64,000 nucleotides of DNA from Paenibacillus sp. ACRRY (GTDB taxonomy: Bacteria; Bacillota; Bacilli; Paenibacillales; Paenibacillaceae): assembly GCF_022346995.1 (NCBI RefSeq), contig NZ_JAKRNM010000001.1, forward strand, positions 310,001 through 374,000, in the 5' to 3' direction. Positions 9,354 through 17,804 of the stretch are shown one piece after another. A program made the position numbers and the translations under genes. The notes under the pieces were generated by a model. It saw only the letters and a list, made by a program, of their open reading frames with translations. It did not search any database and had not been told where the DNA came from. The first letter of the stretch is position 1; the number at the start of each line of letters is the position of its first letter.

Positions 9354-9382
9354 TTCACTTCAAAAGCCTGCCTTTCTATAAT
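9354..9382 (+). promoter_or_regulatory. Sigma-A type promoter of the sugar-capture operon
   Basis: TTCACT (9354-9359) and a perfect TATAAT (9377-9382) are separated by 17 bases. Transcription would start near 9390, about 85 bases before the first gene. The next element downstream is a strong cre. Confidence 0.6.
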
Positions 9383-9414
9383 TTGTCAGGGTAAATATCT
9401 AATTTTCATCAGGT

Positions 9415-9428
9415 TGTTTACGCTTTCA
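9415..9428 (-). promoter_or_regulatory. cre box (CcpA site), 25 bases after the predicted start of transcription
   Basis: On the minus strand TGAAAGCGTAAACA matches 13 of 14 positions of TGWAANCGNTNWCA. Its position just after the predicted transcription start is that of a roadblock-type catabolite repression site. The match is seen; the function is inferred. Confidence 0.7.
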
Positions 9429-9475
9429 TCCGAGAGATACACTGTGGGAGCAAACGACAATCAGGGGGGAAGACG

Positions 9476-10831
9476 ATGAGAAAAAACAAGTTTATGCTGC
9501 TGAGCCTGGTATTCGCGGTCATGCTGTTCATTGCTGCATGCAGTTCTACGCCAACCGCACAACCTGAACCGGAGACACCGACACCTCAGGAGGAACAACA
9601 ACCTGCCGAAACTGAGCCCGTGAATCCAAACTCCACGCCGGAGATGGATTTTGATATGGGCGGCCGGACCATCAAAGTGGTTGCTTGGTGGGATATGGAG
9701 ATTCAGGACAATAACCCGGACAATATTCAGCGCCTCGAAAATCTGGAAGCACTGAAGAAAAAACACAACTTTAACATCGAATATATCTCCATCGACTTTG
9801 GTGAGTATCAGGAGAAAGTGGTGGCTTCCCTGATGGCAGGTGAACCGCTTGGGGACTTTGTAAGGCTCGGTAAGGACTACGCCATCCCCGCATTGACCAA
9901 ACAGGATCTGTTGTGGCCAGTAGATGACTATATCAAAAACGACAAGGTATTCAACCAGAAAACGACCAAGGAATATATGCAGTACGAAGGCAAGGGATAT
10001 GGGTTTACCGAAGATCAGTCTTCGTTTATCAATGGCATTTTCTACAATCGGACCCTTATGCAGGAACTGGGCATGAAGCCACTGCAGGAATATGTGGATG
10101 CCGATGAATGGAACTGGGATACATTCCTAAGCGTCGCAAAAGAAGCAAACAAGGATCGAAACAATGATGGCAAGCTGGATACATGGGGACTTGCTCAGAC
10201 GGGCCTTCTTGAACCAATTTTGTATTCCAACGAAGCTTCTCTGACCAAAGAGGATAAGCAGAACCTGGAAGATCCGAAGACCAAAGAAGCGCTGAACTTC
10301 CTGTCCAAACTAGCAACTGAGAAAGTCGGCAGAGCTTCAGAAGGTGGTGACTGGACAGAACCATCCACCTTCTTCCGTCAAGGTAATACGCTGATGTATT
10401 CAGGGGCAATGTACGAAGTGGAAGGCATTATGACGGATATGAAGGACTATGATATCGGCTTTGTACCTTTTCCAAAAGGACCAAGTGCTTCGGCATATCA
10501 CTCCGGTGAATCACGCTACCAAGCAATTACAATTCCTAAAGCGGTGGAGAACCCGGAACAACTGATGTACATCTGGGAGAAAATTAACGAGATCGATTCG
10601 ATCTACGAGTATCCCGGCCAATCCACGCTGGAGACACACCTGACGGATGAGGCGGACATCAATAACGCCAGAGAGGTTGCAGAGGGCATGCTTGTACTCG
10701 ACCACAATACATTCCCGTCCCTGCCATTCTGGGACTTTGATGCAGAGCTTAAAGAGGGCGTATCCGTTTCTACGCTGATTGAGAAATACAAAGCTCCCTT
10801 CCAGGCAGCGATTGATGAGGTATATAAATAA
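9476..10831 (+). CDS. Extracellular sugar-binding lipoprotein of an ABC importer
   Basis: 451 residues. A lipoprotein signal peptide ends in the lipobox IAAC (cysteine near residue 22), followed by a Pro/Glu/Gln/Thr-rich tether and a family 1-type solute-binding domain (IKVVAWWDM start, NNDGKLDTWGL calcium-like loop). Ribosome site GGGGGGAAG precedes ATG 9476. It is the first gene of an operon running to 22248 and is set off from the next gene by a strong hairpin, as is common for binding-protein genes that need higher expression. The ligand is probably a xylan- or plant-derived oligosaccharide, judged only from context. Confidence 0.9.
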   Translation: MRKNKFMLLSLVFAVMLFIAACSSTPTAQPEPETPTPQEEQQPAETEPVNPNSTPEMDFDMGGRTIKVVAWWDMEIQDNNPDNIQRLENLEALKKKHNFNIEYISIDFGEYQEKVVASLMAGEPLGDFVRLGKDYAIPALTKQDLLWPVDDYIKNDKVFNQKTTKEYMQYEGKGYGFTEDQSSFINGIFYNRTLMQELGMKPLQEYVDADEWNWDTFLSVAKEANKDRNNDGKLDTWGLAQTGLLEPILYSNEASLTKEDKQNLEDPKTKEALNFLSKLATEKVGRASEGGDWTEPSTFFRQGNTLMYSGAMYEVEGIMTDMKDYDIGFVPFPKGPSASAYHSGESRYQAITIPKAVENPEQLMYIWEKINEIDSIYEYPGQSTLETHLTDEADINNAREVAEGMLVLDHNTFPSLPFWDFDAELKEGVSVSTLIEKYKAPFQAAIDEVYK

Positions 10832-10845
10832 GCACCTACACTATA

Positions 10846-10883
10846 CCGGGCAGAACGCATCATTATCGGTGCGGTCTGTCCGG
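10846..10883 (+). repeat. Intra-operon stem-loop after the binding-protein gene
   Basis: CCGGGCAGAACGCA (10846-10859) pairs with TGCGGTCTGTCCGG (10870-10883) in 13 of 14 positions, including one G-U pair, with a ten-base loop. There is no U-run, so it is more likely an mRNA 3' stabiliser or partial terminator that keeps the first gene more abundant than the rest, as with malE-malF type hairpins. Confidence 0.6.
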
Positions 10884-10932
10884 GTTAGTCAACCGTTAAA
10901 TGGTCGCTACGCTTACAGGAAAGGGGATACAT

Positions 10933-13836
10933 TTGAACATGCGGTCACGTAAGAAAATGGGACTGATCCTGTTACTTGTCCTAGCCTTAGTGCTCTCGAT
11001 CTGGACGATCTATCCAACGCGTAATCCAGGCACGGGAACGGTACATGCGCTCGAAGATTTTGAAGCGGTCTCGAACACGGACGATGAAAGCAGCTATGAA
11101 CACTATCTGAGTATGCATGCCAGCAGTGCTAAGCCGGATAACGTCATGCGAATTGAAGGCGAGTCTTATGTTCAGGCGGAAGGCGGAGCGTTCCAAGTTG
11201 TACAGGGCTACGCGGGATTGGATGGCAAAGCCGTCATTACGCCTGAAACCGGAAGCATTCGCTGGGATGTTCCTGTTCAAACGAGTGGTCTGTACCATGT
11301 CCGCATCCACTATTATCCCGTTGAAGGCAAAAGTTCAGGGATTGAACGCAGGCTGGAGATAAACGGGCAGGTGCCATTCAGGGGTGCTGACGTCTTGCTG
11401 TTCGACAGGGTGTGGGGCAATCGTGAAGAGGACATCAGGCGGGATGACCGCGGCAACGATCTCAGGCCGAGACAAGTGGAACAGCCCGATTGGCAGCTCG
11501 CTTCCTTCAGGGATAGCGCAGGTTACTTCGAGGAGCCGTTCCAATTTTATTTTGAAAAGGGTACACAGGATTTAACGCTCACCTCGCTAAGAGAGAGCAT
11601 GGCCATTGATTATATCGAACTGTATCAGGAAGAGGATGTCCCCTCCTATGGGGATTTGCAGGCAAGTTATGAGACACGTGGCTTGAAACCGGCTGGTCCT
11701 GTCATGCTGAAGGTTCAGGCAGAGCAGGCAGCGAGCAAATCTTCGCCGACACTGGCACCCATCTCGGATCGATCCAGTCCTTCACTGGAGCCATATGACG
11801 TTTCCAAGATTCGGATTAACGCCATTGGAGGGATAAATTGGAAACTTCCCGGTGAATGGATTGAGTGGGAGATTGACGTGCCGGAAGACGGATTATACCA
11901 GATTGCACTAAAGGTGAAGCAGGATCAACTACGCGGCATTTATGCCACCCGCAGTCTGACCATTGACGGCAAGGTACCGTTCAAGGAAATGAAACGCATT
12001 CGTTTTAATTACAGTCCTTCCTGGCAAACGCAAGTCCTCGGAGCCGGAGAAGAACAGCCCTATCAGTTCCATCTTGAAAAAGGGAAACACCGCATTCGGA
12101 TGACGGTCACACTGGGTGATATTGCCCCTCTGCTCCGTACGGTGGAGTCCAGCGTGCTGGAACTGAACGAGATGTACCGCAAAATATTGATGATCACTTC
12201 GAACCAGCCCGATCCGCTGCGGGATTATCAGCTCGAACGGCGTATTCCGGAGATGACGGAGGTGTTTGAACGACAGACGGAAACACTTAGCTCGGTTGCA
12301 GCCTATCTGGAGGAGGCCACGGGTGAGCAGAGCGATAAAGTCGCGATTCTGAATGCGATGGTCGTTCAGCTTAGGGATATGGTAGCCAGACCGGAGACGG
12401 TACCGAAACGATTGGATACATTCAAGATTAACGTGGGCGGACTGGGTACCTGGATTCTGACCGTACGAGAGCAGCCCATTACGATGGATTACCTTGTCGT
12501 ATCCCAGCCAGGTGGGTCACTGCCGGATGCAAATTCTTCGGCCATCCAGCAAGTAAAGCATGAACTGGGAGCCTATGTGGCTTCCTATACGGAAGATTAC
12601 GACAGTATCGGCAACGTGGAGCAAAAGAAAGACGCGATTACCGTCTGGATTACGACTGGACGGGATCAGGCCCAGGTGCTCAAAGGTCTGATCGACGATT
12701 CGTTTACGCCGGATACCGATGTGTCGGTACAATTGCGCCTTGTTCCGCCCAACATTCTGCTTCCTGCAACGCTTTCGGGGGAAGGACCGGACGTGGCCAT
12801 GCAGATGGGCGAGGACATTCCCGTGAACTATGCGATGAGAAATGCGGCAGCGGACCTGAGCAAGTTCCCGGACTTCGAAGAGATTTCCGGACGTTTCCGT
12901 GAAAGCGGACTTACGCCTTACCGATACAATGACGGGGTCTACGCGCTGCCGGAGCAGCAGCATTTCCCGATGCTTTTTTACCGTAAAGATATCCTGAATG
13001 AGCTGGGCCTTGAACCGCCGAAGACATGGCAGGACGTCTATAACGCCATCGCGGTGCTGCAAAAACACAATATGGAGTTCTATCTGCCGATCGAGGATAC
13101 GCTGAACAATGCAAACCTTGTACCGAATTCCACTTTTGCCATGCTGTTGTATCAGAATGATGGCACCTTCTATACGGAAGATCAGAAGAAGAGTGCACTG
13201 GATTCGGAGATTTCAATGGATGCTTTTAAACGCTGGACCCAGTTCTATACCAATTACAAATTTCCGCTTAAGGCAGACTTTCCAAACCGGTTCCGTACTG
13301 GGGAAATGCCGATTGGCATCGCCGATTATACCACGTATAACATGTTGACGGTTATGGCACCGGAAATTCGCAACCTCTGGGATTTTACCATTGTTCCGGG
13401 TACGGAGCTTCCGGACGGTTCGATACGGCATGAGGTAGCTAGTGCGACCAGCGCCGTGATGATGCTCGAAAATGCAGGCAACAAGGAAGCTGCATGGAAG
13501 TTCATGAAATGGTGGACCGATGAGCAGACCCAGATCGAATACGGAAGAGAAATGGAAGGCCTGATGGGGGCAGCTGCCCGCTATCCGACGGCTAATATTA
13601 AGGCACTGCAGCAGCTTCCTTGGCCCGTGAAGGATTATCAAAATCTGGAGAAACAATGGAAATGGGTACAAGGTATCCCGCAGCTGCCGGGAGGTTATTT
13701 CACAGGCAGGCATCTGGACAATGCATTCCGTAAAGTGGTCAACGCCAACGAAAACCCGCGTGAGGCCCTGTCGGACTATGTCCTGTATATCGATGATGAA
13801 ATCGAGTTAAAGCGCAAGGAATTCAATCTGAAGTAG
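10933..13836 (+). CDS. Membrane-tethered fusion of two carbohydrate-binding-like domains with an ABC solute-binding domain
   Basis: About 967 residues. After a basic start and one hydrophobic helix (LILLLVLALVLSIWTIY) without lipobox come two CBM6/35-like jelly-roll segments. The first is at about 72-225 (RIEGESYVQ ... IDYIELYQE) and the second at about 258-400 (KVQAEQAA ... IRMTVTLG). A helical stretch follows to about 550. A complete solute-binding domain then runs from about 565 to the end (ITVWITTGRDQ, GEGPDVAMQ, MLFYRKDILNELGLEPPKTW). The likely start is TTG 10933 or ATG 10939, after GGAAAGGGG. The layout suggests a protein that holds polysaccharide with the binding modules and hands oligosaccharides to the transporter. 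It is in an operon with four permeases. The domain naming of the N-terminal parts is by pattern, not search. Confidence 0.8.
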   Translation: MNMRSRKKMGLILLLVLALVLSIWTIYPTRNPGTGTVHALEDFEAVSNTDDESSYEHYLSMHASSAKPDNVMRIEGESYVQAEGGAFQVVQGYAGLDGKAVITPETGSIRWDVPVQTSGLYHVRIHYYPVEGKSSGIERRLEINGQVPFRGADVLLFDRVWGNREEDIRRDDRGNDLRPRQVEQPDWQLASFRDSAGYFEEPFQFYFEKGTQDLTLTSLRESMAIDYIELYQEEDVPSYGDLQASYETRGLKPAGPVMLKVQAEQAASKSSPTLAPISDRSSPSLEPYDVSKIRINAIGGINWKLPGEWIEWEIDVPEDGLYQIALKVKQDQLRGIYATRSLTIDGKVPFKEMKRIRFNYSPSWQTQVLGAGEEQPYQFHLEKGKHRIRMTVTLGDIAPLLRTVESSVLELNEMYRKILMITSNQPDPLRDYQLERRIPEMTEVFERQTETLSSVAAYLEEATGEQSDKVAILNAMVVQLRDMVARPETVPKRLDTFKINVGGLGTWILTVREQPITMDYLVVSQPGGSLPDANSSAIQQVKHELGAYVASYTEDYDSIGNVEQKKDAITVWITTGRDQAQVLKGLIDDSFTPDTDVSVQLRLVPPNILLPATLSGEGPDVAMQMGEDIPVNYAMRNAAADLSKFPDFEEISGRFRESGLTPYRYNDGVYALPEQQHFPMLFYRKDILNELGLEPPKTWQDVYNAIAVLQKHNMEFYLPIEDTLNNANLVPNSTFAMLLYQNDGTFYTEDQKKSALDSEISMDAFKRWTQFYTNYKFPLKADFPNRFRTGEMPIGIADYTTYNMLTVMAPEIRNLWDFTIVPGTELPDGSIRHEVASATSAVMMLENAGNKEAAWKFMKWWTDEQTQIEYGREMEGLMGAAARYPTANIKALQQLPWPVKDYQNLEKQWKWVQGIPQLPGGYFTGRHLDNAFRKVVNANENPREALSDYVLYIDDEIELKRKEFNLK

Positions 13837-13855
13837 AAGGAAGGGAGGGTAACGG

Positions 13856-14812
13856 TTGCAAGCCAAAACAGCCAAGACAGCAGCCGCTCCTGCCATCCAT
13901 ACGCGTAAAGCGAGCAGGTGGTCCCTTTTGAAAAGGGATCTGTATCTCAGCAGACACTATTACGTATTGATGGCACCGTTTATGTTGATCTTTTTCATGT
14001 TCACTGTCATTCCGGTCGGCATTTCGCTTGGGCTCAGCTTTTTCCATTTCAATATGCTGGAGCTGCCGCGTTTTATCGGCTGGCAAAACTATTCACGCTT
14101 GTTCCTGGGGGACGATGTCTTTTTAATTGCTCTGAAAAATACGCTGCTGTTTGCCGTCATCACCGGCCCAGTCAGTTATATTGCCTGCTTTTTGTTTGCC
14201 TGGATCATCAATGAACTGTCGCCCAAAATCCGGGCGGTTATGACGCTGGTATTCTACGCTCCGTCCATATCCGGTAACGTATTTTTCATCTGGCTGATCA
14301 TCTTCTCCGGTGACAGCTACGGGTACATGAATGGCTTCCTGATGCGTCTGGGCGTCACCCTGGAACCCATCCAATGGCTCGCAGATGAGAGATACGTGCT
14401 GGCCATCGTCATCATCGTTCAACTATGGCTCAGTCTCGGAACCAGCTTCCTGGCTTTTATCGCAGGTTTGCAGACGATTGACCGCTCGCTGGTGGAAGCC
14501 GGTACCGTGGATGGGATCAAAAATCGCTGGCAGGAGCTCTGGTATATTACCCTGCCATCGATGAGACCCCAACTCATGTTTGGCGCCGTCATGCAGATTA
14601 CGGCTTCATTTGCGGTAGCCGAAATTTCGATTGCCCTGGCCGGTTTCCCAAGTGTTAACTATGCAGCGCATACGGTCGTTACCCACTTGATGGACTTCGG
14701 CACCATTCGCTTCGAGATGGGCTATGCCTCGGCCATTGCAACGGTGCTGTTTGCACTGATGCTTGGTACGAACGTCTTGACGCAAAAAATGCTGAGAAAG
14801 ATAGGTGAATGA
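13856..14812 (+). CDS. Sugar ABC permease (LplB/UgpA-like), first pair
   Basis: 318 residues with six transmembrane helices and the EAA loop EAGTVDGIKNRW near residue 213, which docks to the ATPase. The start is TTG 13856 after GGGAGGG, 19 bases behind the fusion protein gene. The next permease overlaps its stop by four bases, so they form an obligate pair. No ATPase gene is in the operon; by analogy to other Firmicute sugar importers a shared MsmX-type ATPase is expected. Confidence 0.93.
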   Translation: MQAKTAKTAAAPAIHTRKASRWSLLKRDLYLSRHYYVLMAPFMLIFFMFTVIPVGISLGLSFFHFNMLELPRFIGWQNYSRLFLGDDVFLIALKNTLLFAVITGPVSYIACFLFAWIINELSPKIRAVMTLVFYAPSISGNVFFIWLIIFSGDSYGYMNGFLMRLGVTLEPIQWLADERYVLAIVIIVQLWLSLGTSFLAFIAGLQTIDRSLVEAGTVDGIKNRWQELWYITLPSMRPQLMFGAVMQITASFAVAEISIALAGFPSVNYAAHTVVTHLMDFGTIRFEMGYASAIATVLFALMLGTNVLTQKMLRKIGE

Positions 14813-15690
14813 CAATGACCAGCAAAGTACGTGCCGTGTTCGGCATGCCCAAAAGACTGAATCGGTCATTTACCGTCAGCCTGATGCTGTTTGGCCTGCT
14901 GGCCGTATTTGGATCATTTATGGTGTTACCTCTCATCTATGCTGTTAACAACGCATTTAAGCCACTGGATGAATTATTTATTTTTCCACCGCGCTTCTGG
15001 GTGAACAATCCGACAACGGAGAATTTCGCGGATCTGATTAATCTGATGGGCAATTCGTGGGTACCGTTATCCCGCTATATTGCTAATACATTGCTGATTA
15101 CGATCCTGGGAACGGCAGGGCATATCCTACTGGCCTCAGCAGCGGCCTATCCGCTGGCAAAATATCGTTTTCCCGGCTCCAAAGTATTGTTTACGATTGT
15201 CATTTTGTCCCTGATGTTCTCGCCGCATGTCACAGCGATCCCGAACTACATGGTGATGTCCTGGCTCGGCTGGATTAACAGTCATGCTTCAATTATCGTG
15301 CCATCCCTTGCGTTCTCCTTGGGACTGTTTCTGATGAAACAGTTCATGGAACAGATCCCGGATGCACTGCTGGAGGCAGCGAAGATTGATGGAGCGAATG
15401 AATACCGGATTTTCTGGAGTATTGTGATGCCTAACGTGAAGCCGGCCTGGCTTACACTGATGATTTTGCAGTTTCCGGCCCTCTGGGGAACAGACGGTGG
15501 AAGTTTTATTTACAGTGAAAATCTTAAAACATTGCATTACGCGCTCAGCCAGATTGTTCAGGGAGGAATAGCGAGAGCAGGGGTTGGTGCAGCGGTTGCA
15601 CTGCTGCTTATGATCGTACCGATTACCCTGTTCATCATCTCCCAGAGCAGTGTCATGCAGACGATGGCTACATCGGGCATGAAAGAGTAG
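14809..15690 (+). CDS. Sugar ABC permease (YtcP/UgpE-like), first pair
   Basis: 293 residues, six transmembrane helices, EAA loop EAAKIDGANEYRIF near residue 188. It starts at an ATGA overlap with the preceding permease, implying translational coupling. The family partner of UgpA/LplB-type permeases. Together they would import the sugar presented by one of the two binding proteins upstream. Confidence 0.93.
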   Translation: MTMTSKVRAVFGMPKRLNRSFTVSLMLFGLLAVFGSFMVLPLIYAVNNAFKPLDELFIFPPRFWVNNPTTENFADLINLMGNSWVPLSRYIANTLLITILGTAGHILLASAAAYPLAKYRFPGSKVLFTIVILSLMFSPHVTAIPNYMVMSWLGWINSHASIIVPSLAFSLGLFLMKQFMEQIPDALLEAAKIDGANEYRIFWSIVMPNVKPAWLTLMILQFPALWGTDGGSFIYSENLKTLHYALSQIVQGGIARAGVGAAVALLLMIVPITLFIISQSSVMQTMATSGMKE

Positions 15691-15705
15691 AAAGGAGGCA
15701 GCGAG

Positions 15706-17169
15706 GTGCGGAAAAGCACATGGAACAAGCAGGGCTGGATCATCATGGGCATGGTCTGCCTCCTGTGGTTCAGCCAGGAGGCAGCACCCGCAAGTGCAGA
15801 TGGCAAGCAGGATGCTTACCAATATTCCTACTGGGGCGATTCCGTTCCGGCTCCTGCAGCGTACGAGGCCACGTCCATCATTACGGGAGATAAATTGAAC
15901 GCCGGCGCGTTCAAAGAACCGAGTGACATGCATGTTACAGCGGATCAGCGGGTGTTCGTACTGGATTCCGGCAATGGTCGCATCGTGGAGATGGATCGTA
16001 ATTTGAAGCTGGTCCGGACGATTGATTCCTTTGAACATGAGGGCAAGGAGGAGCAATTCAATAATCCGCAAGGGCTGTATGTGAATGAAAAAGGGGATCT
16101 TCTCGTTGCTGATACCGACAATCAACGGGTCGTTCATCTGAATGAAAAAGGCCAACTGATCAAGATTGTGGCTGAGCCGAAATCGGATCTGTTACAGGCG
16201 GATTTTCAATTCAAGCCCGTTCGGGTTGTCATGGATAAAGGGGACCGCATCTACGTCATGGCAGCGGGTGTATTTGACGGATTTATGGAGTTCAGTGCCG
16301 ACGGCACATTTTCCTCCTTTATCGGAGCGAACAGGGTTCAAGTTGACCCGGTAGAGTATTTGTGGAAACGGTTTGCCACGCGCGAGCAGCGCAGTCAGAT
16401 GGTGATGTTCACGCCGACGGAATTCACCAATCTGGATATGGACGAAGAGGGGTTCATCTACGCCACGAGCGGCGACCGCGGCAAAGACCCAATCAAGAAG
16501 CTGAATGCCCAGGGGACCGATATCTTGCGCAGACAAGGTTATCATTACCCACAAGGCGATCTGATGTACACGAATGAAGCAGGGCCATCGCGCCTGATTG
16601 ATGTAGACGTAGGAGACAGCGACATGTATTCGGTACTAGACTCCAACAGAGGGAGAATATTCACCTATAACGGGGATGGATACCTGCTCCATATTTTTGG
16701 GGGAATAGGCAATCGGTTGGGACAGTTTAACACTCCGATCGCAATGGAACGTGCAGGAGATCGAATGCTTGTTCTGGATAAAGCGCTCGGTGAGATTACG
16801 GTATTCCAGACAACGGAATATGGGCGCACGCTTCACGAAGCGGTACGCAGTTATTACAACGGGGATGAAGATCAATCCTCGGTGCTGTTTGCCAAGGCTG
16901 CCGAGATGAATGCGAACCTGGAGTATGCCTATGCGGGTATTGGCAAGTCACTGCTTCGCCAGAAGGATTATGCCGAATCTGCGCAGTATTTCAAACGGAG
17001 CATGGAGCGGCAGGGTTACTCCAAAGCTTTTCTCTTGTTCCGCAAGGAGCTGATGCGTGAGCATTTTTCGTGGATGATGTCAGGTCTATTCCTTGCTGTT
17101 GCTGCGTTTGTTACCGTCGTCATCGTTCGCAGGCAGAAAAGGAGGACAACAAATGCAAGCGCCAAGTAA
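15706..17169 (+). CDS. NHL-propeller protein with TPR segment and C-terminal membrane anchor
   Basis: 487 residues. Signal peptide (MVCLLWFSQEAAPASA), then about five to six NHL-type blades from residue 50 to about 375. Examples are EPSDMHVTADQRVFVLDSGN and NPQGLYVNEKGDLLVADTDN, each with the hydrophobic-V/A-D-x-x-N pattern. A TPR-like helical pair (YAYAGIGKSLLRQKDYAES) follows, then a C-terminal helix and a basic tail. The propeller and TPR are therefore outside the cell and anchored in the membrane. Start GTG 15706 after AAAGGAGG. NHL propellers bind proteins, RNA or sugars; here a scaffold or sugar-contact role beside the permeases is likely but unproven. Confidence 0.82.
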   Translation: MRKSTWNKQGWIIMGMVCLLWFSQEAAPASADGKQDAYQYSYWGDSVPAPAAYEATSIITGDKLNAGAFKEPSDMHVTADQRVFVLDSGNGRIVEMDRNLKLVRTIDSFEHEGKEEQFNNPQGLYVNEKGDLLVADTDNQRVVHLNEKGQLIKIVAEPKSDLLQADFQFKPVRVVMDKGDRIYVMAAGVFDGFMEFSADGTFSSFIGANRVQVDPVEYLWKRFATREQRSQMVMFTPTEFTNLDMDEEGFIYATSGDRGKDPIKKLNAQGTDILRRQGYHYPQGDLMYTNEAGPSRLIDVDVGDSDMYSVLDSNRGRIFTYNGDGYLLHIFGGIGNRLGQFNTPIAMERAGDRMLVLDKALGEITVFQTTEYGRTLHEAVRSYYNGDEDQSSVLFAKAAEMNANLEYAYAGIGKSLLRQKDYAESAQYFKRSMERQGYSKAFLLFRKELMREHFSWMMSGLFLAVAAFVTVVIVRRQKRRTTNASAK

Positions 17170-17788
17170 GCAGCTTTACCAGTATCCGCTGCACCTCATC
17201 TTTCACCCGTTCGATGGGTACTGGGAACTGAAATATGAACGTAATCAACGAACGACATTGCTGATTGCCTGCATGATTATGCTGCTGCTGACGGTGACCA
17301 AGATTTTGCATGCCCAGTACAGCGGATTTCTCATTAATTTTAACAATCCCAAGGTTCTGAACAGTCTGCTTGAAGTGTTGTATGTCATGATCCCGGTCCT
17401 GTTCTGGTGTGTGGCCAACTGGTCGCTAACCACCCTGATGGACGGTGAAGGTAAGTTTTCGGAGATTTTCATGTCGACGTGTTTTGCGCTGGTGCCGCTG
17501 CTCCTGATTCATTTCCCATGGATCTGGTTGAGTCTCGTCATTTCCGCGCAGGAGACAGCCTTTTATTATTTCTCCAACGCACTTGCTGTGGCTTGGACGG
17601 TGTATCTGTTATTCGTGGGCAACATGACCGTTCATCAGTACACACCGGCTAAGACGGTGCTTACGATGCTGCTTACCCTTGTAGCCATGGCTTTTATGGC
17701 TTTTCTGTGCTTGCTTTTCTTCAGCCTGGTGCAGCAGATCGTATCGTTTGTCGTAACCATCTATCAGGAAATCGTGCTTCGGGGTTAA
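17153..17788 (+). CDS. YIP1-like polytopic membrane protein
   Basis: 211 residues with about five transmembrane helices and a short N-terminal cytoplasmic part (YPLHLIFHPFDGYWELKYE), typical of YIP1-family proteins found next to sugar ABC genes in Paenibacillus. The frame is open further upstream, but ATG 17153 follows AAAAGGAGG with proper spacing, so that start is chosen. It overlaps the end of the NHL gene by 17 bases, pointing to coupled translation. No enzymatic motif is visible; function unknown, perhaps assembly or stabilisation of the transport complex. Confidence 0.75.
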   Translation: MQAPSKQLYQYPLHLIFHPFDGYWELKYERNQRTTLLIACMIMLLLTVTKILHAQYSGFLINFNNPKVLNSLLEVLYVMIPVLFWCVANWSLTTLMDGEGKFSEIFMSTCFALVPLLLIHFPWIWLSLVISAQETAFYYFSNALAVAWTVYLLFVGNMTVHQYTPAKTVLTMLLTLVAMAFMAFLCLLFFSLVQQIVSFVVTIYQEIVLRG

Positions 17789-17804
17789 GGAAGGAGGACA
17801 TCCA

